Shown: positions 1-9,473, counted from the first letter of the stretch. The stretch is DNA of 64,000 nucleotides from Sediminibacterium soli (GCF_009939225.1 NZ_JAACJR010000008.1:1665377-1729376), one strand, 5' to 3'. Numbers and translations: made by a program. The notes: generated by a model not told the origin, from the sequence alone.

Positions 1-2
1 CG

Positions 3-1859
3 TCCAGCGCTATCGAAAGGATCGATATCATTACCAATCCTTCCGCGCGGTACGATGCAGCGGGCAATTCCGGCATCATCGATATCCGGATGAAAAAAGA
101 CCAGCGCCTGGGCTTTAACGGAACGGTGACGGCAGGCTATGGCCAGGGCGTTTATCCCAAAACCAATACCGGCACCACTTTCAATTACCGCAATAAAGCA
201 ATGAACCTGTTCGGCAATTACAATTATTCCTACCGTGCTAATTTCAACCACCTGGTGCTCGACCGGAATTTTTATACCAACAACAAATACAACGGCGGCG
301 ATCTGAAAGACAACAGCATCTACAGTACGGCAAGCTTTCATGCAATACGCGCCGGCGCCGATTTCTTCCCCGGTAAAAAGAACATTCTCGGGTTTGTAGT
401 TACACAGAATACCGGCGATTTCCGGGTCGATGCCAGTAACGCCTCCCTGGTGATCAACGATAACCGTCAACTGGTATCCACTTTCGCCACCCGGTCGGGT
501 AACAATAGCAATAACGATAACATCGTGGTCAATGTTAATTTCAAACACGCATTCAATACCACCGGCAAAGAACTTACCGCAGATGCGGATTATGGCGTAT
601 ACCGATCAGACGCCATCAGCTTTAACCATACCAGCTATTACCAGCTCAATGGCACTCCGGCCAAACCGGCCTACCTGCTGGATGGAGACCAGCGCGGCAC
701 ACTAACCCTGCGCACCGCAAAACTGGATTATACCAACCCTTTACCAAAAGGTGCCCGTTTCGAAACAGGTTATAAGACCAGCTATGTTTCATCAGACAAC
801 GATGCCAAGTTCTGGGACAGGAGCAGTGGCACGGCGGTGGATGACCCGAATAAAACCAACCGCTTCTTTTATGACGAATACAACAACGCGGCCTACCTGA
901 ACTTCAGCAAAGAGTATGGAAAATTCAATATGCAGCTGGGGTTGCGCGGAGAACATACCCGGTTAAAGACCCACCAGGTAAAAGGCAATTCGTATTTTGA
1001 CTCGAGCTATTTCCAGCTGTTCCCCAGTGCCTTCTTTAACTATAAACTCAAAGAAGACCAGACCCTGGGCATTTCTGTAAGCCGTCGCATAGACAGGCCG
1101 GGATATTCGCAGCTCAATCCCTTCCTGTTCCTGATAGACGTAACCACCTATGCAACCGGCAACCCCTGGCTGTTGCCGCAGTTTACCTGGTCTTATGAAA
1201 TGAGCTACACGCTGAAGAATATCAATTTTACGCTGGGATACAGCAAAACCACACAGGCGCAGAATATCACCATCCTGTTATTCAGGGATGCCTTTCCGGG
1301 TATACTGCAGCCGGATAATGTAACGGTGCAGATGCCCATTAACCTAAGTTCAACAGAGTACTATGGTGTTACGGTTGCCGCGCCGCTGCGTATCGGCAAA
1401 TACTGGAACATGGTCAACAATATCAATGCTTACTACAATACATTCCATGGCAGCATCGGTGTTACGCAGCTTAACAGGGGCCGCCTGGCTTTTGATTACC
1501 GGATGAACAACACGTTCACACTGAAAAAAGGCTGGGTGCTGGAATTTAACGGCAACTTCAGCAGCGGCGGTCAGTACGGGTTTATGGTAACCGATCCGCA
1601 ATGGGCGGTTGCCGCAGGCGTGCAGAAGTCGGTATTGAAAAACAAGGGAACACTGCGTTTCAACATCACGGATATTTTCTGGACCACCCTGCCAAAAGCG
1701 GTCATCACCTATAATAATTATGTAGAAAAATGGCATGCCAGCCGCGAAACAAGGGTGGCCAACCTTAGCTTCACCTACCGGTTTGGCAAGACCACCGTGC
1801 AGGCCGCGAGAAAAAGAACAACCGCCTCCGAAGAAGAAAGACAACGGGCGGGTAACTGA
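3..1859 (+). CDS. TonB-dependent receptor-like outer-membrane beta-barrel protein (5' end outside window)
   Basis: The frame is open from the left edge, so the gene starts upstream of the window. The first visible residues, including IERIDIITNPSARYDAAG, match the end of a TonB plug domain, where the IERIEIxxNPSARYDAxG pattern is typical of the Bacteroidota outer-membrane beta-barrel family (PF14905). The rest is rich in alternating aromatic and polar residues, as expected for barrel strands, and carries the SRRIDRPGYSQLNPF motif common in this family. The protein ends in an arginine-rich tail (KTTVQAARKRTT) with no C-terminal aromatic residue. The likely role is uptake or transport across the outer membrane; the substrate cannot be told. 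It converges on the AraC-type gene that follows. Confidence 0.9.
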   Translation, partial: SSAIERIDIITNPSARYDAAGNSGIIDIRMKKDQRLGFNGTVTAGYGQGVYPKTNTGTTFNYRNKAMNLFGNYNYSYRANFNHLVLDRNFYTNNKYNGGDLKDNSIYSTASFHAIRAGADFFPGKKNILGFVVTQNTGDFRVDASNASLVINDNRQLVSTFATRSGNNSNNDNIVVNVNFKHAFNTTGKELTADADYGVYRSDAISFNHTSYYQLNGTPAKPAYLLDGDQRGTLTLRTAKLDYTNPLPKGARFETGYKTSYVSSDNDAKFWDRSSGTAVDDPNKTNRFFYDEYNNAAYLNFSKEYGKFNMQLGLRGEHTRLKTHQVKGNSYFDSSYFQLFPSAFFNYKLKEDQTLGISVSRRIDRPGYSQLNPFLFLIDVTTYATGNPWLLPQFTWSYEMSYTLKNINFTLGYSKTTQAQNITILLFRDAFPGILQPDNVTVQMPINLSSTEYYGVTVAAPLRIGKYWNMVNNINAYYNTFHGSIGVTQLNRGRLAFDYRMNNTFTLKKGWVLEFNGNFSSGGQYGFMVTDPQWAVAAGVQKSVLKNKGTLRFNITDIFWTTLPKAVITYNNYVEKWHASRETRVANLSFTYRFGKTTVQAARKRTTASEEERQRAGN

Positions 1860-1876
1860 TCAAGGACCATGGGTTG

Positions 1877-2734
1877 CTATTTCTTTCGACCATGCAGTTT
1901 CTCCAGCAGCAGGATATGCGGGCTGAACAGTTCCATATTCTTCTTGTCGAGAAACTGCTTCAGGTGTTTGTAAAAATGGCTGTGATCGTAGTAACCGTAC
2001 GCAGCGCAGTCAAAACCGCCGGGGTCTGTCACCAGCTGCTCCACGGCCTTCCTGATACGGAGTATCTGCAGCGCTTTTTTGGTGCCGATGCCCGTATGCG
2101 TCTCAAAATACCGCTGCAGGGTTCTGGAAGAAATGCCGTACTCGTTGGCCAGTTCTGTAACAGGCCGGTGAAAATACCCTTCGCCGTTTGTGGAAGAAAA
2201 TACATCGGTAACCACTTCCACCGGCAGCAGCGAGCCATCGTATTGCCTGATGAGCCTGGAAAAATACACCGACAGTAGCTCAATACGTTCCTGAAAAGAA
2301 GCTGCCGCTTTTGCTTCCCTGACAACAACCGGATCCACCAGGTAACTCAGCGGATAGATAGCATCCCTGTACTCCGAAAAATTCACTTTTTTCTCAAAAA
2401 TGATCGGCGAGGTTTTGAACTTGATGCCAAACAACCGGTTGTCTTTGTGATGAAAACATTCCAGCGCGCGGTTACGCGGCAGGAACCCATCTGTGCGCAT
2501 CGGGAATTTTTTTTCGCCCAGCTGCATGGTGAACGGCGTACCCAGATTGAGCAGGTAGGTATACCCCGTATTGGGAAAAAGTATATCGGAGAACCCGCTC
2601 GGGTATTGCTGCCACAAACGGTCGAAATCCGTTTCCCAGAAAAAGTCGATAAACAGTTGCAGCCGCCCGGTTGCCTGCCTGCGGTGGTACCGGTTTGCAA
2701 AATGTTCCGTATCGATAAATTCAACGTGTTGCAC
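1877..2734 (-). CDS. AraC-family transcriptional regulator
   Basis: A 285-residue protein with an N-terminal effector-like region (about residues 1-180) and a C-terminal AraC double helix-turn-helix. The HTH is visible as VTELANEYGISSRTLQRYFETHTGIG followed by the second helix region around CAAYGYYDHSHFYKHLKQF. The N-terminal part resembles the DUF6597-type domain often seen in Bacteroidota AraC proteins. The start codon is GTG; no ATG lies near the N terminus. A promoter-like TATCTTTA (minus strand, 2739-2746) sits four bases before it, so the transcript may be leaderless or nearly so. It is divergent from the L,D-transpeptidase at 2795 and may regulate it, but nothing proves that. Confidence 0.88.
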   Translation of the reverse strand: MQHVEFIDTEHFANRYHRRQATGRLQLFIDFFWETDFDRLWQQYPSGFSDILFPNTGYTYLLNLGTPFTMQLGEKKFPMRTDGFLPRNRALECFHHKDNRLFGIKFKTSPIIFEKKVNFSEYRDAIYPLSYLVDPVVVREAKAAASFQERIELLSVYFSRLIRQYDGSLLPVEVVTDVFSSTNGEGYFHRPVTELANEYGISSRTLQRYFETHTGIGTKKALQILRIRKAVEQLVTDPGGFDCAAYGYYDHSHFYKHLKQFLDKKNMELFSPHILLLEKLHGRKK

Positions 2735-2794
2735 TTGCTAAAGATACCGTACCCGCCGTTCGGTTGGAAGGCATGGCTTTTGTATTTTTAGTGT

Positions 2795-4414
2795 ATGACC
2801 AAAAAAATAGTCTTCGCCGCGCTGCTCGCGCTGCTCGTATGCACCAGTTGCAAAACCAGAACCCGTCGTATCTGGCAGCGCATCATCAATTCGGAGAAAG
2901 TGGAAGAAGATATATATGCAAGGGATTATTCCATCACAAAAGAAAATGCATACAACGATATTTTCCTCGACAGTCTCGGGTTTGAAAAATTTATCGCAGC
3001 CAAGGCGTTGAACGACAGTGTCTCTTCCAATATGCGCGACTTCTACAATATGCGCAATTTTGAATATGCCTGGTTTGATTCGAAAGGACTGACAGAACAG
3101 GCGCTGGGCTTCCGGAGTCTTTTTAAATACAAGACAGACAGCGTTAACAAAAAACTCGACCAGCAACTGGATAACCTGATCCGGCATGATCAGAAGATCG
3201 ATCCTGCCGATCCGGCGATCATTGCCATAGAACTGCAGCTGTCTAAGCGATTCGTGCAATTCATTCTCGACTCTTATAAAGATGATAACATAGAGCTGCG
3301 CAATCTCGAAAGTTTTATACCGATCAAAAAACAGAACCCGCTCGACCTGGCCGATTCCCTGCTCTCTCGCAAAAGCGAGGACGCGGAAAAATTCGCGAAG
3401 ATCAGTCCTGCTTACAACGGACTTCGCGAACAACTAAAGAAATACGCCCCCATTGCCAGGAAGGGTAACTGGGATACCATACCTGTATCCAAAACCAAAT
3501 ATGCTCTGGGGAAAAAATTCCCCGAAATACCCTATATCAAAAGCCGGCTGGCGGTAACCGGCGAGCTGGAGACGGCAGACACCTCCCGTTTGTTTACTCC
3601 TGAGCTGGAAGAAGCGGTAAAAAAATACCAGGCAACACATGGCATGACACCCGACGGAAAAATAGGTCCCCTGGTGATCAGGAGCCTGAATGTTTCTGCG
3701 CTCGACAGGGTAAAACAGTTACTCGTGAACATGGAACGCATGCGCTGGATGCCTACGCGCAAAGAAGGAAAACTGCTTACGGTAAACATTCCTGAATTCA
3801 CCCTGCACGTAACGGAAGGTGAGAACCATGTGCGGCATATGCCGGTGGTGGTGGGTAAGGAGGGACATACCACCGTTATGTTCTCTGATGACCTGGAATA
3901 TGTGGTCTTCAGTCCTTACTGGAATATTCCCCCAAGTATAGTGCGTAATGAAATACTGCCAGCCCTGAGCCGCAACGGCGCCTATCTGGAACAAAACGAT
4001 ATGGAGATCGTAAGCAAGGGCGGCGGCACTCCCGAAATGCGCCAGCGTCCGGGGCCTAAGAATTCATTGGGTCTTGTCAAATTCCTTTTCCCGAACAGCT
4101 TCAATATCTATTTCCACGATACACCCGCCAAGAGCCTGTTTGAAAAAGACAACCGCGCATTCAGCCATGGCTGTATCCGGCTGGGCGACCCGGTATGGAT
4201 GGCCAATTACCTCTTGCAGGATTCGCCCGAGTGGACACCCGAAAAGATCGACGAAGCCATGCACGCAGGTGTTGAAAAAACCGTGAAACTGAAAAATGCG
4301 GTGCCGGTGATCATCACTTATTACACGGCCTGGATAGATGAGAACAACCAGCTCCAGTTCAGGGATGATATCTATGGCAATGATAAGAATGTAGCCCAGA
4401 AAATGTTTCTGTAG
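2795..4414 (+). CDS. L,D-transpeptidase, YcbB/YkuD type, lipoprotein or secreted
   Basis: This 539-residue protein begins with a hydrophobic signal and a Cys19 that may be lipidated (CTSC). It has a middle peptidoglycan-binding repeat (FTPELEEAVKKYQ...GMTPDGKIGPLVIRSLN) and a C-terminal YkuD catalytic domain with the signature FSHGCIRLG, His458 and Cys460. Domain order and length match the YcbB family, which makes 3-3 crosslinks in peptidoglycan. The long N-terminal part is the scaffold domain of that family. A bidirectional terminator lies just downstream, and a second, unrelated-looking L,D-transpeptidase converges on it. Confidence 0.93.
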   Translation: MTKKIVFAALLALLVCTSCKTRTRRIWQRIINSEKVEEDIYARDYSITKENAYNDIFLDSLGFEKFIAAKALNDSVSSNMRDFYNMRNFEYAWFDSKGLTEQALGFRSLFKYKTDSVNKKLDQQLDNLIRHDQKIDPADPAIIAIELQLSKRFVQFILDSYKDDNIELRNLESFIPIKKQNPLDLADSLLSRKSEDAEKFAKISPAYNGLREQLKKYAPIARKGNWDTIPVSKTKYALGKKFPEIPYIKSRLAVTGELETADTSRLFTPELEEAVKKYQATHGMTPDGKIGPLVIRSLNVSALDRVKQLLVNMERMRWMPTRKEGKLLTVNIPEFTLHVTEGENHVRHMPVVVGKEGHTTVMFSDDLEYVVFSPYWNIPPSIVRNEILPALSRNGAYLEQNDMEIVSKGGGTPEMRQRPGPKNSLGLVKFLFPNSFNIYFHDTPAKSLFEKDNRAFSHGCIRLGDPVWMANYLLQDSPEWTPEKIDEAMHAGVEKTVKLKNAVPVIITYYTAWIDENNQLQFRDDIYGNDKNVAQKMFL

Positions 4415-4502
4415 AAGATTGGTGGATTTTTATCTCTCTCGGCAGCGGCTTTAAAGGAATTTACCAGGTCGCAATCACAAATGTTTGATACCTGCACAAA
4501 TA

Positions 4503-4534
4503 AAAAACAGCCCATACTACCGGGCTGTTTTTGT
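4503..4534. terminator. Bidirectional intrinsic terminator between two convergent L,D-transpeptidase genes
   Basis: An AACAGCCC / GGGCTGTT hairpin (4506-4513 and 4522-4529) with an 8-base loop, preceded by an A-run and followed by a T-run. It can therefore end transcription from both sides. It lies 90 bases after the plus-strand gene and 20 bases after the minus-strand gene. Confidence 0.85.
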
Positions 4535-4555
4535 ATAAGTGGTTTCTGTTCATAT

Positions 4556-5311
4556 CTATCCGTTGATAAGCTGGGAATGCGATGTATAGTAAGTGTCGGG
4601 ACTGTACAGGAAAAGACAGCTGCCGTCTTTTATCTTACCGATGATCTCTTTCGAGATATTCTGCGGTAAAGCGGGGCAACCCTGGCTGCGTCCGATAAAA
4701 CCCTGGCGGGCTACGATCTCTTCGTCTGCATAGGCGGCGCTGTGCATGACGATGCCGCGGGCAAATGCATTGTCGTTAAACCCTTTTTCTTCGCCCATCA
4801 GGCGCAAGGATTCTCCATGCTTGCCTGTGTAGATAGTGCCGGTAATGTAAAACCCGAGGCTGCTTTGGTGACTGTTGTTCTTGTTGGAAAAACGTGTGGC
4901 CATATCGGCGCCTGAATTACGGCCATGCGCTGCATAGGTATTGAACAGCAGCTGACCGGTGGCCAGGTCGATCACAAACAACCGCTTCTTTCCGGAAGGC
5001 AGTGAAAAATCAAGAATGGAAAGGATATTGTCCTTTACGATGCGTCCGCTGCTGAGCAGCCGGTTGTAGCCGGTAAGCGCATATTCGAACGCTTTTTTGG
5101 AAAGACCCTTGTCGTCAAGGTCGAGGCTGTCATACAAACCCATTTTCTCTTCCACCAGGCTAACGGTGCTGTTGGTGGTGGTTGCCGCTGCCACCAGTGT
5201 TCTTTTTGCCGACACATTTTCCGGGTGGATAAACGCGAAACTCATACAAATCAAAAGAAGGATGAGCGTTGCGGCGTGCCAGCTTTGAATTTTTTTCTTC
5301 AATTGTTGCAT
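4556..5311 (-). CDS. Murein L,D-transpeptidase catalytic-domain protein
   Basis: A 251-residue protein with an N-terminal membrane or signal segment (about residues 13-30, ATLILLLICMSFAFIHP). The catalytic motif is GRSQGCPALP near residue 205-214, followed by IGKIKDGSCLFLYSP; these are typical of the PF13645 YkuD-like family. The middle motif LFVIDLATGQLLFNTYAAHGR and the HSAAYA stretch fit the same fold. The likely role is trimming or crosslinking peptidoglycan in the periplasm. It is convergent with the larger L,D-transpeptidase and preceded by a TAnnTTTG box at 5380-5387. Confidence 0.9.
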   Translation of the reverse strand: MQQLKKKIQSWHAATLILLLICMSFAFIHPENVSAKRTLVAAATTTNSTVSLVEEKMGLYDSLDLDDKGLSKKAFEYALTGYNRLLSSGRIVKDNILSILDFSLPSGKKRLFVIDLATGQLLFNTYAAHGRNSGADMATRFSNKNNSHQSSLGFYITGTIYTGKHGESLRLMGEEKGFNDNAFARGIVMHSAAYADEEIVARQGFIGRSQGCPALPQNISKEIIGKIKDGSCLFLYSPDTYYTSHSQLING

Positions 5312-5716
5312 CTTGCTGTTGACTTTTTTTGATTAGGAAAAAGTGCAGAAGAATTTGGTTGTGCCGATTAATTGGAGCACAAATGTAGAAATAACGCAAC
5401 GAAATGAACGTTAATCAGATGTTGTGATATTGCCTTTTAACAAGATGGGATATGCGATTTGTTAAAGTATGGCTGGCTCCCGGTTCAGGCTTTGTTTTTA
5501 AACTGCGCAAACCTGTTAAAAATGTTAAAACCATCCATTCTGGCATGATAAAAAACGGGCAATTATATGCACCGGCCGGGCTGTCGGGGGGTTGATTCTA
5601 TGCTAAATGGCCGTATTGTTTAGACCAGTGTAACCAAAACCACAGAGGCATTTGCCGTGGCCGGTCGAGATATACACACCACAGGTTTTCCCGCCTGCGG
5701 GATTTATCTTCGCAGC
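5312..5716. other. Intergenic region between divergent transpeptidase and helicase genes
   Basis: About 400 bases with no convincing gene. It holds the promoter box of the left gene (5380-5387) and, at its right end, TATCTTCG (5705-5712), four bases before the helicase start, a near match to TAnnTTTG. The middle is AT-rich with repeated TGTTAAA words (near 5460, 5514 and 5523); no clear hairpin or RNA gene was recognised. Confidence 0.5.
5380..5387 (-). promoter_or_regulatory. Putative -7 promoter box of the murein L,D-transpeptidase gene
   Basis: Reads TACATTTG on the minus strand, matching the Bacteroidota consensus TAnnTTTG. No clear TTTG -33 box is visible at the expected distance. The predicted leader is about 60 bases. 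Confidence 0.5.
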
Positions 5717-8065
5717 ATGCAAGACTATTTGAAGGGATTGAATGAGCCGCAGCTCGAGGCGGCTACCCATATCAATGGCCCGCTGATGATCATTGCCGGG
5801 GCGGGCAGCGGCAAAACCAAGGTACTGACCACCCGTATTGCACACCTGATGGCCAATGGGGTGGATTCGTTCAACATACTCGCGCTCACCTTCACCAACA
5901 AGGCCGCAGCCGAAATGAAGGAGCGTGTTGAAAAAATCCTGCAGAATACCGAGGCGCGCAACCTGTATATCGGCACCTTTCACAGCGTATTTGCCCGCGT
6001 GTTGAGGGCCGAAGCACATCGCATCGGTTTTCCCAACAATTTCACCATTTACGATACGGACGACAGCCGTTCGGTGTTAAAAGCCGTCATCAACGAAATG
6101 AACCTCGATGACAAGCATTACAAACCCAGCACCGTACACAACCGTATCTCCTCTGCCAAGAATGCATTGGTGGGACCGGCGGAATACGCCCTGGATCACT
6201 ATATTCAGCAGGAAGACATGCGCTCCAACAGACCTGCCATTGCGCAGATCTATGCCGCTTATTCCGCACGTTGCTTTAAGAACGGCGCAATGGATTTCGA
6301 CGACCTGCTGCTGAAGATGTACGAGCTGCTCAAGGATTTTCCCGAAGTGCTGCACAAATACCAGCATAAGTTCCGGTATATACTCATCGACGAGTACCAG
6401 GATACCAACCCGGTTCAGTACCAGATCACCAAATTACTGGCGGCCGTTCACGAGAACATCTGTGTGGTGGGCGATGATGCGCAGAGCATTTACAGCTTCC
6501 GCGGTGCCACCATCGAGAACATATTGCAGTTCCAGAAAGATTACGACGATGTAAAAGTGGTAAAACTGGAACAGAACTACCGCAGCAGCCAGACCATCCT
6601 CAATGTGGCCAATGAAGTGATCGCCAATAACAAGGGGCAGATACACAAAAGCCTCTGGACCGAAAACGGCGTGGGCGAAAAGATCAGCCTGGTGCGCACC
6701 ATGACGGATAACGACGAGGGAAAGTTTGTTGCCGATACCATTCAGGAGCAGAAACTGCGTAACCATTACCATAACCGGCATTTCGCCATATTGTACCGCA
6801 CCAATTCGCAGAGCCGTTCTTTCGAAGAGAGCCTCAGAAGAATGGGCATCACCTACCGGATTTACGGCGGAACCAGCTTTTACCAGCGCAAGGAGATAAA
6901 GGATATGCTTGGCTACCTGCGGATAGTGGTTAACACAAAAGACGATGAGGCGCTGAAACGCATCATCAACTATCCCGCACGCGGCATCGGCAAAACCACA
7001 CTCGAAAAAGCAGCCACTTTTGCCAACGAGCAGAACATACCCATGTACGAAGTGCTGGTACGCGCCGCCGAATTCGGTTTTAAAGCAGGCACGCTCGAGT
7101 CATTACAGAATTTTGTAACGATGATCCGCTATTTCCAGAGCCTGCTGGCGGAAAACAATGCCTACGATGTGGCTGTACAGGTGGGCAAGCACACCAGCCT
7201 GGTAAAGGAACTGTTCAGCGACAAGACCACCGAAGGCCTCGCCCGTTACGAGAACATACAGGAATTGCTGAACTCTATTAAAGAATGGACCGAAAGCCCG
7301 TCCAATGAATACGGAGAAGTGGGTGATAAAGGACTGGGAAGCTACCTGCAGCAGATCACCTTGCTGACAGATGCCGACGACGATAAGGAAAACAGCGATG
7401 CCGTAAAACTCATGACGATTCACGCGGCAAAAGGGCTCGAATTCGATTGTGTGTTTGTTGCCGGTCTGGAGGAAACGCTTTTCCCGAATGCGATGAGCAT
7501 CAATACCCGCGAGGAACTGGAAGAAGAACGGCGTTTGTTCTATGTGGCCGTAACACGCGCCAAAGCCCGTTTATGGCTGAGCTATGCCAACGCACGCTAT
7601 CGTTTCGGGCAACTGGTGCAGAACGATCCCAGCAGGTTTATCGAAGAAATGCCCGAACAGTACCTCGACAAAGCCTATGCAGGCGGCGGCGCAAGAAATA
7701 CATCCGATAACCGGGGCAGCGCTTTTGAGCGCATGCAGCGCGGTTTTGGTTATGGCGATAACGCACAGGCGGAAAGAAGGTACGGACCACCGCCCTCCAA
7801 AAAACCCGAGAATAAAAAACCGGAATACCTGCCCATTGCACCTCCTGCTGCAAAAATTGTGGGGCACAAAGCCAGCAGCAATTTTGTGGCGAGTGATATT
7901 TCCGTACTGGAAGCCGGTCAGAAAGTGGAACACCAGAAATTCGGCTTCGGCACCATACTCAGGATAGAAGGATCCGCACACAACCCTGTTGCCACGATCA
8001 GCTTCACCCAGAACGGTGAAAAAAAGATCATGCTCAACTATGCCAAGCTGATGATTATCGGTTAG
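5717..8065 (+). CDS. UvrD/PcrA-family ATP-dependent 3'-5' DNA helicase
   Basis: From the chosen ATG the protein is 782 residues. The frame is open 60 bases further up, but family members begin at LNEPQLEAA, so the upstream ATG is unlikely. Superfamily 1 motifs are clear: Walker A AGAGSGKT (residues 27-34), DEYQDTN (motif II), GDDAQSIYSFRGA (III), LEQNYRSSQTIL (IV), TIHAAKGLEFDCVFVAG (V) and FYVAVTRAK (VI). The C-terminal GQKVEHQKFGFGTILRIEG is the Tudor-like domain that in PcrA contacts RNA polymerase. Roles known for the family are nucleotide-excision and mismatch repair and clearing of conflicts with transcription. Confidence 0.95.
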   Translation: MQDYLKGLNEPQLEAATHINGPLMIIAGAGSGKTKVLTTRIAHLMANGVDSFNILALTFTNKAAAEMKERVEKILQNTEARNLYIGTFHSVFARVLRAEAHRIGFPNNFTIYDTDDSRSVLKAVINEMNLDDKHYKPSTVHNRISSAKNALVGPAEYALDHYIQQEDMRSNRPAIAQIYAAYSARCFKNGAMDFDDLLLKMYELLKDFPEVLHKYQHKFRYILIDEYQDTNPVQYQITKLLAAVHENICVVGDDAQSIYSFRGATIENILQFQKDYDDVKVVKLEQNYRSSQTILNVANEVIANNKGQIHKSLWTENGVGEKISLVRTMTDNDEGKFVADTIQEQKLRNHYHNRHFAILYRTNSQSRSFEESLRRMGITYRIYGGTSFYQRKEIKDMLGYLRIVVNTKDDEALKRIINYPARGIGKTTLEKAATFANEQNIPMYEVLVRAAEFGFKAGTLESLQNFVTMIRYFQSLLAENNAYDVAVQVGKHTSLVKELFSDKTTEGLARYENIQELLNSIKEWTESPSNEYGEVGDKGLGSYLQQITLLTDADDDKENSDAVKLMTIHAAKGLEFDCVFVAGLEETLFPNAMSINTREELEEERRLFYVAVTRAKARLWLSYANARYRFGQLVQNDPSRFIEEMPEQYLDKAYAGGGARNTSDNRGSAFERMQRGFGYGDNAQAERRYGPPPSKKPENKKPEYLPIAPPAAKIVGHKASSNFVASDISVLEAGQKVEHQKFGFGTILRIEGSAHNPVATISFTQNGEKKIMLNYAKLMIIG

Positions 8066-8095
8066 GCATTGGCGTAAGCGATGCCCCTGCGGGAT

Positions 8096-8911
8096 TTACC
8101 ATTTCAGTGTTTGTGCAATCACCTGCCATTGTCCGTTGCGGTAGATCCATGCGCGGAGGTAATTGTTTTTCACCGGTCCATTGGCAACCATGCCATAGGT
8201 ATAGGCCAGGTCGCCCGCGGCCGATAGCTCACCCGTTTTGGTGGCGATGATCAGTCCGGCCGGAACTTTCTGCATGGCATCTGCGATCTGCAGCATTCCC
8301 GTGGCCGGAAACTGTGCATCCATATTAAACCGCGAGTCGGAAGAAATAAAAGGCATCCATGCCCCCATATTTTTTTCCTGTATCGCCCTGTTGAATTTTT
8401 TGTCGAGCTGTATGATCTCCTCCACCAGGCCCGGCGCACTGCTGGTTTTGGAAAGTACGATCTGTCTCAGCTCCTGTTCGGGCGCTTTCTTTGTATAGCC
8501 GGTGCCAAAATCGGCAAGAACTTTCCACTCGCCCTGCCTGCTGATACGCCATATGGAAAAGAAAGTGCCGCGGCCCGTTGCGGTATCTTCGGGCTTCAGC
8601 CTGAATTCGTAGGGGCCTGTGGTAATACCCATATCGCCCGAAGCACTTATCACGGCAAATACAGGCTCCCAGCTGAGCACTCCCGGCGATGCGGTTTGTC
8701 TTTTATAAGTATCCATCGCATTGATGTCAACTCCCTGGCGAAAGATCACACCCGCGCTGTCCATATACTTCAGAAAACCCTCTTTAACGGTATGGGTGGC
8801 GGTGAACTCGGCAAAACGCCGTTCCGCATTTACCAGGCCCCTGATGCCTTTCTGCGCCACGGCCATATCAATACAGGTAAACCCTGCCAGCAGGAACAAA
8901 AGCTGTTTCAT
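8096..8911 (-). CDS. Secreted protein with two NTF2-like (DUF4440/SnoaL-type) domains
   Basis: This 271-residue protein has a signal peptide (MKQLLFLLAGFTCIDMAVAQ). Two similar halves follow: residues about 28-140 (NAERRFAEFTATHTVKEGF... SIWRISRQGEWKVLADFGTGY) and about 155-271 (IIQLDKKFNRAIQEKNMGAW... AWIYRNGQWQVIAQTLKW). Each runs from a helix with a charged core to a final WR...GQWKV strand, the pattern of DUF4440/NTF2-like folds. A tandem arrangement is inferred. Function is unknown; such domains bind small ligands or act as isomerases. It converges on the helicase gene with 30 bases between them. Confidence 0.75.
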   Translation of the reverse strand: MKQLLFLLAGFTCIDMAVAQKGIRGLVNAERRFAEFTATHTVKEGFLKYMDSAGVIFRQGVDINAMDTYKRQTASPGVLSWEPVFAVISASGDMGITTGPYEFRLKPEDTATGRGTFFSIWRISRQGEWKVLADFGTGYTKKAPEQELRQIVLSKTSSAPGLVEEIIQLDKKFNRAIQEKNMGAWMPFISSDSRFNMDAQFPATGMLQIADAMQKVPAGLIIATKTGELSAAGDLAYTYGMVANGPVKNNYLRAWIYRNGQWQVIAQTLKW

Positions 8912-9007
8912 ACGAAAGAATTGCCCGCGAAAGTTAGTGAAAAACAGGGGTTATCGGGCGATTACCCGGGCGGCCCATTGGTTTACTGCGAAGTGTGGCG
9001 GCGATCT

Positions 9008-9112
9008 TTACAGGATATGCGCGATGGAAATATCGTCGTATCCCTCTTCGCCGGACAAAAGCATCAGGATGGTGAAGAAATAGTCCATGATGTTTAAAAA
9101 GCGTCTTTCCAT
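9008..9112 (-). CDS. Possible 34-residue small protein, coupled to the upstream ORF
   Basis: The frame encodes a short hydrophobic stretch (MDYFFTILMLLSG) followed by an acidic tail (EEGYDDISIAHIL). Its ATG follows the TAA of the 64-residue ORF with no gap (TAAATG), which suggests translational coupling. A second ATG, eight codons in, would give a 26-residue form. No family is recognised, and at this length an open frame is weak evidence. Confidence 0.3.
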   Translation of the reverse strand: MERRFLNIMDYFFTILMLLSGEEGYDDISIAHIL

Positions 9113-9307
9113 TTATCGGGTATTTTTCCATGCATCTCCGGGCCTGTCTTTCGTTGCTTTCTTATTTGCAGCGGATGACTGTTTGGTCCAGACAAGTTCA
9201 TGGTTCCTTGTGTCTGCTGTTGTTTCCGTCACTTCCAGGCTAAAGCAGCCGCGGCCATTGCCCAGAATGGCAAGGATAAGCGATGTGCTGATGTATTTTC
9301 CTTCCAT
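9113..9307 (-). CDS. Possible 64-residue hypothetical protein
   Basis: An ATG-started frame with codon use like its neighbours. The N terminus is mildly hydrophobic (YISTSLILAILGNGRGCFSLE), then the chain is polar and charged, ending KNTR. No known family is recognised. It is supported mainly by the zero-gap junction with the 34-residue ORF and by the lack of any better gene in this stretch. Confidence 0.35.
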   Translation of the reverse strand: MEGKYISTSLILAILGNGRGCFSLEVTETTADTRNHELVWTKQSSAANKKATKDRPGDAWKNTR

Positions 9308-9367
9308 GATCGTTTGATTTGACTGACCGATGCGTAAATTAAGTGTGCGTACCGGTCATCACACGAA

Positions 9368-9403
9368 CCTTGAAACCCTTTACCGGTAAAGGTTTCAAAG
9401 GTA
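9368..9403. repeat. Near-perfect 36-base inverted repeat
   Basis: The arms ACCTTGAAACCC and GGTTTCAAAGGT flank the core TTTACCGGTAAA. The central 16 bases (9377-9392, CCTTTACCGGTAAAGG) form a perfect palindrome. It lies between the small protein at 9474 and the putative small ORF at 9307. No T-run follows, so an operator or protein-binding site seems likelier than a terminator. Confidence 0.6.
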
Positions 9404-9473
9404 GTGAGGTACAGGTGCATTGCATCGCCGCTTATCTTTTCGCCCACCCGCTTATCCGCATTTTGTAACCGGA

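Noticed and set aside
8070..8095. Terminator between the helicase and the NTF2-like gene
   Set aside because: GGCAT/ATGCC can pair, but the stem is short and no T-run follows on either strand.
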